NCBI RefSeq assembly: GCF_003464085.1
Contig: NZ_QSDR01000033.1
Location: 1-47,330 of the forward strand
Source of the DNA: Clostridium sp. AM58-1XD
Lineage (GTDB): Bacteria > Bacillota > Clostridia > Lachnospirales > Lachnospiraceae
Direction: 5' to 3'
Length of the DNA: 47,330 nt
Shown here: positions 42,597 to 47,330 of the stretch, in pieces
How positions within the stretch are numbered: position 1 is the first letter of the stretch
Layout of the letters: the number at the start of each line of letters is the position of its first letter
The notes under the pieces: generated by a model
Seen by the model: the letters and a program-made list of their open reading frames with translations, nothing else
The model's database searches: none
Told to the model about the DNA's origin: nothing
Translations under genes and position numbers: made by a program

Positions 42597-44169
42597 ATGG
42601 AAAGGGCATATAAAAGAGATCGATATGGTCCTGCTCCCGGTAATAGACAATTTTTTTAACAACGCTTTTTAAAGCCGTGTTTTTTTCGGAATTGGTAAAC
42701 GAATCAGAGATAAGAATGTCATACAAATTCTTTACCTGAGCTGACTGGTTATTTCCGGCAATCCTGCTGCCGCCTGTTCGGCAGGACAGCTGCTTCCGAT
42801 CTATGCCTGTGATCGGAACGGATTGGGAAGAACCAGCGCTGGTTTCTCCAATATTGCATGCCTGTACGGCCGCTTCCAACAGCTGCCGCTCTTCACAGAT
42901 TTTTTGCTTGTTTAAGCAATACTCTTCTTTCGTATCAATTCCGTCCAGATATGCCTCTCTTGCGCGTTGCTCTTTCGTAGAAAGCTTTTTCAGCTTCTTT
43001 TCAATTATTACTGCTTGATTTGAAACATTATCCGGCTTGAATGGAGCCATTTCATAAGAGACAGTCTGGTATTCAGAGATTTCTTTAATGGCGTTCAGCA
43101 CTGCCGGAACAATCAGGTCTTCCGATACGTATGAATTATGGACGCATTTACCCTTTAGGTAGCCGTAGCATTGGAAATAAACGGTATCCTCAAGGGTTTT
43201 TCTGCGTCGTACACAGGAAGACAGGCTGCGTCCGCATTCGGGACATTTCAGAAGACCGCTCAGCCAATGACGTGCAGTCTCACTCGGTCTGACTCCTTTG
43301 GCGCGGTATTCAGACTGGAAACGTTCTTGTGCGCGATGAAACAATTCTTCTGAAATAATGGGAGGGTGATTTCCGTTCTGCATTATCCATTCTTCCGGAC
43401 TGCGGATCTCATTCGTTGAGCTGCGTCTGCGGTTCCAGCGGATGCTGCCGATATAAAACGGATTTTTAAGAATGTATTCCAGCGCCCGTTTTTCAAAAGG
43501 ATTGCCTTGAGAAGTCTTAAAACCGCTGCCGTTTAAAAACTTCGCAATGGCAAAAAGGCTCAGATGTTCATTGACATATTTTTCAAAAATTAAGCGGATA
43601 ACGGCTGCTTCTTCGGGAACGATTTCCGGTACGGCGTTGTGGTAGGGAATCCGGTAACCAAGAGGCGGACGGCATTGGCAGCCTCCCCGCAGAGCTTTTT
43701 CTGTCATCCCCCGTCTTACATCTCCGGAAAGACGGATAGAGTAAAATTCATCCATCCATTCAATAATCCGTTCAATCAGGCTGCCAAAGGGGCCGTCAAC
43801 GAGAGGTTCGGATATACTCACTACTTCCACACGGCATTTATTGCGGAGCATGGACTTATAGACGATACTCTCTTCCTGATTTCTGGCGAAGCGGGAGTAT
43901 TTCCATACAAGTATCACATCAAATGGATGTTCCGGTGATTTGGCTGCTGCGATCATACGCTGGAACATCGGCCGTTTGCCGGCTTTCCTTCCGGAGACCC
44001 CATTCTCCTGATAGATATGGTGTTCTGGCACGGACATCCCATGTGCAGAGGCATAGTCTAACAGCAGACGGCGTTGGGAATCAGGCGAAAGCTCTTCTTG
44101 ATCATGTGTAGAAACACGGATATAGAGAGCCGCCGCTTTTTTTCCGTCCTGATTGGTATTGTTTTCCAT
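42589..44169 (-). CDS. Large serine recombinase of the intervening element
   Basis: 526 residues. Resolvase domain (about 12-155) with catalytic Ser20 in YIRVSTHDQ and further active-site Args in KYSRFARNQEES and SGDVRRGM. Recombinase domain (about 165-290, GYRIPYHNAVPEIV, FYIGSIRWN), zinc-ribbon (CPECGRSLSS ... CYGYLKGKC) and a coiled-coil region follow. All parts of a large serine recombinase are present. ATG at 44169 with GGGAG 10 nt upstream; an alternative TTG is at 44175. Its TGA stop lies inside the attachment core. It is the obvious enzyme for integration and excision of the element. Confidence 0.94.
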   Translation of the reverse strand: MENNTNQDGKKAAALYIRVSTHDQEELSPDSQRRLLLDYASAHGMSVPEHHIYQENGVSGRKAGKRPMFQRMIAAAKSPEHPFDVILVWKYSRFARNQEESIVYKSMLRNKCRVEVVSISEPLVDGPFGSLIERIIEWMDEFYSIRLSGDVRRGMTEKALRGGCQCRPPLGYRIPYHNAVPEIVPEEAAVIRLIFEKYVNEHLSLFAIAKFLNGSGFKTSQGNPFEKRALEYILKNPFYIGSIRWNRRRSSTNEIRSPEEWIMQNGNHPPIISEELFHRAQERFQSEYRAKGVRPSETARHWLSGLLKCPECGRSLSSCVRRRKTLEDTVYFQCYGYLKGKCVHNSYVSEDLIVPAVLNAIKEISEYQTVSYEMAPFKPDNVSNQAVIIEKKLKKLSTKEQRAREAYLDGIDTKEEYCLNKQKICEERQLLEAAVQACNIGETSAGSSQSVPITGIDRKQLSCRTGGSRIAGNNQSAQVKNLYDILISDSFTNSEKNTALKSVVKKIVYYREQDHIDLFYMPFPSG

Positions 44170-44276
44170 ATGCAATCATCTCCCTTGTAAAGCTTATGAA
44201 AAAAAGGGGTAAAAAGAACGGCAGAAGAGGAAAGAGGTACAGGCAGACGTTCATAAAATAAATGGGGTGACGGAGA

Positions 44277-44447
44277 ATGAAAGAACTGACATACTGCAAT
44301 CTGGCAGGCGAGGACGAAAAAGAAATTCCATTCCTGGAGATGAACGGGGAACAGAAAGAAAAATTGGGAAATATGTTGTGTATGAGACCGATGGAATGCC
44401 TGGGATACAGGAGGAAGGAAAAAAGCGGAGATACTGACTTTCTGTAA
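44277..44447 (+). CDS. Small ORF, candidate recombination directionality factor
   Basis: 56 residues, divergent from the recombinase. Acidic N-terminal half (AGEDEKEIPFLEMNGEQKEK) and basic C-terminal region (GYRRKEKSG). GACGGAGA stands just before the ATG. Repeat family C starts at its stop codon (TAAAAGAACAAAGAG) exactly as it does after the SorC gene stop at 6668, which supports this frame being the real one. An overlapping frame from a GTG near 44267 is an alternative. I recognise no family; the RDF idea comes only from size and position. Confidence 0.45.
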   Translation: MKELTYCNLAGEDEKEIPFLEMNGEQKEKLGNMLCMRPMECLGYRRKEKSGDTDFL

Positions 44448-44448
44448 A

Positions 44449-44630
44449 AGAACAAAGAGTTCCGCAAGCGGAACTCTCGCGCTGAGCGCAGTACCCGATA
44501 AAGCGGGGCATGCAATCGCATTAGCGACATAATTCCTTTTGCGCGAGTGCGCATCCATAGCGGAGCGTTTTTGCTTTCTAGGAAATCATACGATTTATCA
44601 CTTTACAATAACAAGGTCTTTCCTAGAAAG
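44449..44630. repeat. Intergenic repeat family C, copy 2
   Basis: It begins AGAACAAAGAG with a simple AGAGTTCCGC / GCGGAACTCT hairpin, then CTCTCGCGCTGAGCGC, AAGCGGGGCA and TCCATAGCGGAGCG. It ends in a perfect 17-bp inverted repeat, TTTTTGCTTTCTAGGAA / TTCCTAGAAAGCAAAAA. Homologous to 6670-6850. It lies inside the intervening element. Confidence 0.75.
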
Positions 44631-44631
44631 C

Positions 44632-44666
44632 AAAAAAGTGCAACAGAAAGTCTGCTGCACTTTTTA
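44632..44666 (-). terminator. Terminator of tRNA-Glu (bidirectional)
   Basis: On the minus strand GTGCAGCAGA / TCTGTTGCAC (one G-U) is followed by TTTTTT. A-runs on the other side let it work in both directions. Confidence 0.85.
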
Positions 44667-44738
44667 TGACCTCACCGGGAATCGAACCCGGGTTTACGCC
44701 GTGAGAGGGCGTCGTCTTGACCGCTTGACCATGAGGCC
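44667..44738 (-). tRNA. tRNA-Glu, anticodon CTC
   Basis: 72 nt on the minus strand. Acceptor GGCCTCA / TGAGGTC, D-arm, anticodon stem ACGCC / GGCGT with loop CTCTCAC (anticodon CTC, reads GAG), and T-arm CCGGG-TTCGATT-CCCGG. CCA is not encoded. It has its own promoter and terminator. It lies inside the element that splits the sleC-like gene, which is notable because excision would remove it from that cell's chromosome. Confidence 0.95.
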
Positions 44739-44776
44739 GTCAATGTAAATCGTCTGCTTTACAAGTAAGCTTGAAT

Positions 44777-44805
44777 ATAATATCATTAATTCGACAAAAA
44801 AGCAA
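44777..44805 (-). promoter_or_regulatory. Promoter of tRNA-Glu
   Basis: On the minus strand TTGCTT (44800-44805), 17-bp spacer, TATTAT (44777-44782), about 40 bp upstream of the tRNA 5' end. Confidence 0.55.
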
Positions 44806-44845
44806 GAGGAAATTAAAAATAGACAGTAATATCAGAGACGGTCAC

Positions 44846-44874
44846 TTGACAATCAGGCCGGCAGACGGTAAAGT
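44846..44874 (+). promoter_or_regulatory. Promoter of the element's amidase gene
   Basis: TTGACA (44846-44851), 17-bp spacer, TAAAGT (44869-44874). A second possible -10, TATAAT, at about 44897. Confidence 0.5.
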
Positions 44875-44929
44875 CGCAGGATTGTCCTCGGCAGCATATA
44901 ATAAAGAAAAAGGACAAGGAAAATGACCT

Positions 44930-45826
44930 ATGAAGATTTGCTTGGATGCCGGTCATTACGGAAGATATAATCAAAGTCCTGCAGACAGCCGGTATTTTGA
45001 ATCAGAAATGACTTGGAAGCTGCATTTGCTTCAGAAGAAATATCTGGAGGAATATGGAATCGAAGTGATTACTACCAGGGAAAAGCAGGAGACGGACAGA
45101 GGGCTCTATGCAAGAGGAGCAGCTTCAAAAGGCTGCGATCTTTTTATTTCCGACCATTCCAATGCTGTAGGAAACACTGTGAATAACAGTGTGGACTATC
45201 CGGCTGCTTATTGCGAAATTAATGGAAGCGCCGATGGTATCGGTATGGCATTGGCTCAGTGCGTAGAAGTTGTGATGGATACGAATCAGCCGGCCAGGAT
45301 TGAACACCGAAGAGGACAGAACGGAGATTATTACGGCGTGCTCAGAGGAGCTGCTGCCGTTGGAACGCCGGGACTTATTCTGGAGCATTCCTTTCATACA
45401 AATACGCAGATAGCCAGATGGCTTCTCGATGAAGCGAACCTGGACCGTCTGGCGCGGGCGGAAGCAGATACGATTGCCATGTACTATAACATTGCAGATC
45501 CGGAACCGGAGAAGAAATCCGGCTGGTACGAAGAGAACGGAGGGTGGCGATTCTACCTTGGAAATACGGGGGAGCCGGTGAAAAATGACTGGTACAAGGA
45601 TGGATCTAACTGGTACTGGTTTGACGGCGCAGGCATGATGGTTCACGATACCTGGAAGACAGGATCGGACGGCAGATGGTATTATCTGCAGAGCAGCGGA
45701 GCCATGGCCAGAGACCAGTGGGTAATCTGGAAAGAGGAATTGTACCGCCTAACAGGCGACGGCAGCCTCTTTACAGGAGAAATGTGCCTGAGAACAGATG
45801 AAAAAGGTGCGCTGAAAGAGAAATAA
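44930..45826 (+). CDS. N-acetylmuramoyl-L-alanine amidase with choline-binding-type repeats
   Basis: 298 residues. Amidase_3 domain (1-185): His9 in CLDAGHYGRY, ISDHSNAV and catalytic Glu in LILEHSFHTN. The C-terminal part (about 195-265) carries CW-binding repeats (GWYEENGGWRFYLGN, NDWYKDGSNWYWFD, GRWYYLQSSGAM). There is no signal peptide, as in phage endolysins, which need a holin or leave by lysis. No holin gene is present. It fits a prophage-derived lysin retained in the element. Confidence 0.92.
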   Translation: MKICLDAGHYGRYNQSPADSRYFESEMTWKLHLLQKKYLEEYGIEVITTREKQETDRGLYARGAASKGCDLFISDHSNAVGNTVNNSVDYPAAYCEINGSADGIGMALAQCVEVVMDTNQPARIEHRRGQNGDYYGVLRGAAAVGTPGLILEHSFHTNTQIARWLLDEANLDRLARAEADTIAMYYNIADPEPEKKSGWYEENGGWRFYLGNTGEPVKNDWYKDGSNWYWFDGAGMMVHDTWKTGSDGRWYYLQSSGAMARDQWVIWKEELYRLTGDGSLFTGEMCLRTDEKGALKEK

Positions 45827-45894
45827 GAATGAGACAAGACGGCCGGTTCGTGGTATCCTTTCTTTGGCTGTTAAAAAGCCAAGGAGGTGAACGT

Positions 45895-46110
45895 ATGGTA
45901 AAGTACGATAAGTTATGGAAAATGATGAAGAAAAGGGGAGTCAGCCAGTACCGACTGATCAAGTATTATGGAATCAGTGCAGGGCAGATCGACCGGCTGA
46001 AAAAGAGCATGCATGTGTCGACAAGAACGCTTGAAAAACTGTGTCATGTACTCAGCTGCAAACCAGGGGATCTCATTGAATTCGTAAACGAACCCGTAGA
46101 AAAGCCATAA
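45895..46110 (+). CDS. Small Cro/C1-type HTH protein
   Basis: 71 residues. HTH_XRE-like domain with VSQYRLIKYYGISAGQIDRL and TLEKLCHVLSCKPGDLIEF, the pattern of HTH_26-type phage and ICE regulators. Start at 45895 behind CCAAGGAGGTGAACGT. It lies at the right end of the element, convergent with the sleC-like N-terminal piece. It is the only likely DNA-binding regulator on the element and may control the recombinase or amidase. Confidence 0.88.
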   Translation: MVKYDKLWKMMKKRGVSQYRLIKYYGISAGQIDRLKKSMHVSTRTLEKLCHVLSCKPGDLIEFVNEPVEKP

Positions 46111-47181
46111 CTGCCTGATTTTGCGGCGGAGTTGTATCACGTTTCGGACTGGTCCGACGACAAGTGCAGTTCCGCCGCTGTTAGATGCGAAAACTGCCTG
46201 AAAGGTAGAGCCATGCTTTGGAAATAGATCGGATATTTTCTGATTTGAGGATTTTATCAACTTTATACGCTTTGACGTCATGGTCATCCAGTTCGGGCAC
46301 TGTACTCTTCGGCCGTCACAGTACTGGGTAAGGATCGGCTGTCTCACGTCAGGACGGGAGAGATAATTGTCAAAGATTTCGTCCACGACAACAGAGATGC
46401 TTTCGTAGATATTTCGGCCGTAAATCCATTTGTGATCGAATGCAGTGGAGGAAGTAATTGTGAAATCATAACCCTGGCCGCGATACCACTCCGTATATAC
46501 GCGATTCAACGTAAAAGACATAATCGCCAGAACATTTGCAACAATCGTAGACTGAGGCCATGTGGCATAAATTTCACTGGAAGCTACATTCTTTATATAA
46601 TCACGGTATGGAACATAGTAATTCGGAGCAGAAGCATTAGTAGGAACGCCGTCATGGACAATTACCGTCTGCGGAACGACAACTCTTGAGAGAACAATCT
46701 CTCCTGTATCAGCGACCGGCTTGATTTCGGACTCCGCTATTTTAGGAGGATATTCGCCGTACAGGGTGTGGTCAGGTATGACGATGCTATTGTCGGCAGG
46801 AGTGTTGTCATCTTCAGGCTCCAGACGGACGTTTTGAATAGCTGTCGCGCCGGAGAGAATTTCCGTACCGCTGATTTCAACCGGCTTAAATCCGGGAGCA
46901 GAGATTCGGAGATAGTATTCAGAATATGGACGGACATCTCCCGGTTCCAGGCTGTATTCTTCGGGAGGTGCGGGAAGGGCGATGTCTTCCGTCTGACCGG
47001 AACTGTCGGTCCGCAGTTCTTCGATTGTATCGTCTGGAGAACCTTCCGGTGCGATGGAAACCGTTGCATCCGTAACAGGAAAATTGTTCTGAGAGGACAC
47101 GACATCCACTAAAAGAAAACCGGAAGAACCGCGGGAAGTCTCTCCATCTGCCTGTGTCGTTCGGAGAAATGGATAATTCAT
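45913..47181 (-). CDS. sleC: N-terminal part of the SleC-like spore cortex-lytic enzyme (split gene)
   Basis: The open frame is 422 codons, but only the first 300 residues (47181 to 46282) are SleC-like; the remainder is read-through into the element, antisense to the HTH gene. Visible SleC features: propeptide-like N-terminus with VSSQNNFPVTDATVSI and YSLEPGDVRPYSEYYL, then the SpoIID/SleC-like lytic domain (NVASSEIYATWP, SFTLNRVYTEWYRGQGYDF, FDHKWIYGRN, TQYCDGRRVQCPNWM). The C-terminal peptidoglycan-binding part is at 42206-42592. Joined length would be 300 + 126 = 426 residues, the usual SleC size. RBS GAGGT before the ATG. As it stands the enzyme is probably inactive or lacks its binding domain. 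Confidence 0.88.
   Translation of the reverse strand: MNYPFLRTTQADGETSRGSSGFLLVDVVSSQNNFPVTDATVSIAPEGSPDDTIEELRTDSSGQTEDIALPAPPEEYSLEPGDVRPYSEYYLRISAPGFKPVEISGTEILSGATAIQNVRLEPEDDNTPADNSIVIPDHTLYGEYPPKIAESEIKPVADTGEIVLSRVVVPQTVIVHDGVPTNASAPNYYVPYRDYIKNVASSEIYATWPQSTIVANVLAIMSFTLNRVYTEWYRGQGYDFTITSSTAFDHKWIYGRNIYESISVVVDEIFDNYLSRPDVRQPILTQYCDGRRVQCPNWMTMTSKRIKLIKSSNQKISDLFPKHGSTFQAVFASNSGGTALVVGPVRNVIQLRRKIRQLWLFYGFVYEFNEIPWFAAEYMTQFFKRSCRHMHALFQPVDLPCTDSIILDQSVLADSPFLHHFP
46123..46178. repeat. Inverted repeat at the right end of the element
   Basis: GCGGCGGA (46123-46130) and TCCGCCGC (46171-46178) enclose a perfect CGGACTGGTCCG palindrome. AACTGCCTGA occurs directly on both sides (46109, 46191). 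No T-run. It may be a convergent terminator, or an accessory site for recombination. Confidence 0.65.
46282..46291. repeat. Attachment-site core, right (attR)
   Basis: GGTCATCCAG, identical to 42587-42596; on the minus strand it encodes part of Trp-Met-Thr in the SleC-like frame. Confidence 0.85.
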
Positions 47182-47266
47182 ATATTTTATACCTCACTGA
47201 GATATCATTTAATATTAGTATAAGTCCGTTAAGGGTAAGTGGTGAGTAAGGAAGAGGAAAAAGAAA

Positions 47267-47301
47267 AAATGCATATTTATTAAAATTAAAATGCATATTT
47301 A
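47267..47301. repeat. AT-rich direct repeats upstream of the sleC-like gene
   Basis: AAAATGCATATTTA at 47267-47280 and 47288-47301, period 21 bp (two helical turns), each partly palindromic around ATGCAT. They lie 86-120 bp upstream of the start codon and could bind a regulator. Confidence 0.6.
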
Positions 47302-47330
47302 ACGATTCTGCCATGGAATTGAGTTTTACA

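Larger units (their letters stand above)
42587..46291. mobile_element. Skin-like intervening element splitting the sleC-like gene
   Basis: 3,695 bp from core to core. It contains a large serine recombinase at its left edge, a small divergent ORF, repeat family C, tRNA-Glu(CTC), an amidase with choline-binding repeats and a small HTH protein. The SleC reading frame is interrupted exactly between the two GGTCATCCAG copies, in the same codon phase on both sides. The predicted excision circle rejoins TATACGC (46262-46280 side) and GCATATA (42606 side) as inverted arms about 20 bp from the core, as expected for a serine-recombinase attP. The predicted restored chromosomal site has GCCC...GGGC arms around ACTGG-GTCAT-CCAGT. 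It looks like a reduced prophage. Confidence 0.88.

Noticed and set aside
44176..44276. Sporulation-sigma promoter for the recombinase (CATAAGCTT on the minus strand)
   Set aside because: Only CATA fits; no -35 at the right distance. Mother-cell control of the recombinase therefore remains inference.
44260..44440. Alternative overlapping frame from a GTG near 44267 on the plus strand
   Set aside because: Similar length, but repeat family C starts at the stop codon of the other frame as it does after the SorC gene, so the ATG frame at 44277 is preferred.

Overview
The window looks like a chromosomal segment of a spore-forming, carbohydrate-specialised Firmicute of the Lachnospiraceae (Clostridium cluster XIVa) type. 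This rests on strong AGGAGG ribosome sites, LytS/YesN regulators, RbsABC-type sugar importers, CarD, an ANTAR regulator beside glutamine synthetase, and a SleC-type spore cortex-lytic enzyme. No species can be named from the sequence alone.

Region by region: (1) 63-1000, minus strand, a CarD-family regulator and a protein with a histone-H1-like Lys/Ala tail. (2) 1249-5353, a sucrose locus: LacI-type repressor, two identical operators, PTS EIIBC and sucrose-6-phosphate hydrolase. (3) 5730-9907, a SorC regulator followed by DhaL, DhaK, a small VOC-like protein and a class II aldolase. (4) 10243-23423, a three-component sensor (membrane-anchored sugar-binding protein, LytS kinase, YesN regulator), two sugar-binding lipoproteins, an ABC ATPase and permease, a DUF4867 protein, a fucose/arabinose-isomerase-family enzyme and a xylulokinase-like kinase. 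(5) 23907-32579, an RpiR regulator, a second sugar ABC importer, and AraB, AraD, KdsD-like, Rpe-like and 6-phospho-3-hexuloisomerase-like enzymes: a pentose/rare-sugar operon. (6) 32818-35503, a metal-resistance operon (ArsR/SmtB, HMA chaperone, P1B ATPase). (7) 35552-42197, housekeeping: a frameshifted glnA, an ANTAR protein, dapF, a SPOR-domain amidase, an unassigned structured RNA, a cytidylate-kinase-like protein, a HAD phosphatase and a DUF368 protein. (8) 42206-47181, a SleC-like gene split by a 3,695-bp element.

The most notable find is region 8. The SleC-like gene on the minus strand is broken after residue 300. Its 126-residue remainder lies 3.7 kb away, and both junctions carry the same 10 bp (GGTCATCCAG on the plus strand). 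Recombination between the two copies would rejoin the reading frame exactly and give a 426-residue protein. The element carries an intact large serine recombinase at its edge, a small divergent ORF, a tRNA-Glu(CTC), a choline-binding-type amidase and a small HTH protein. This is the layout of a skin-like intervening element that could be excised in the mother cell to assemble a germination enzyme.

Intergenic spaces hold several families of palindromic repeats (called A to D here). Some are nested: a family B palindrome occupies a stem position in one family C copy. A structured, probably independently transcribed RNA lies at about 39450-39635.
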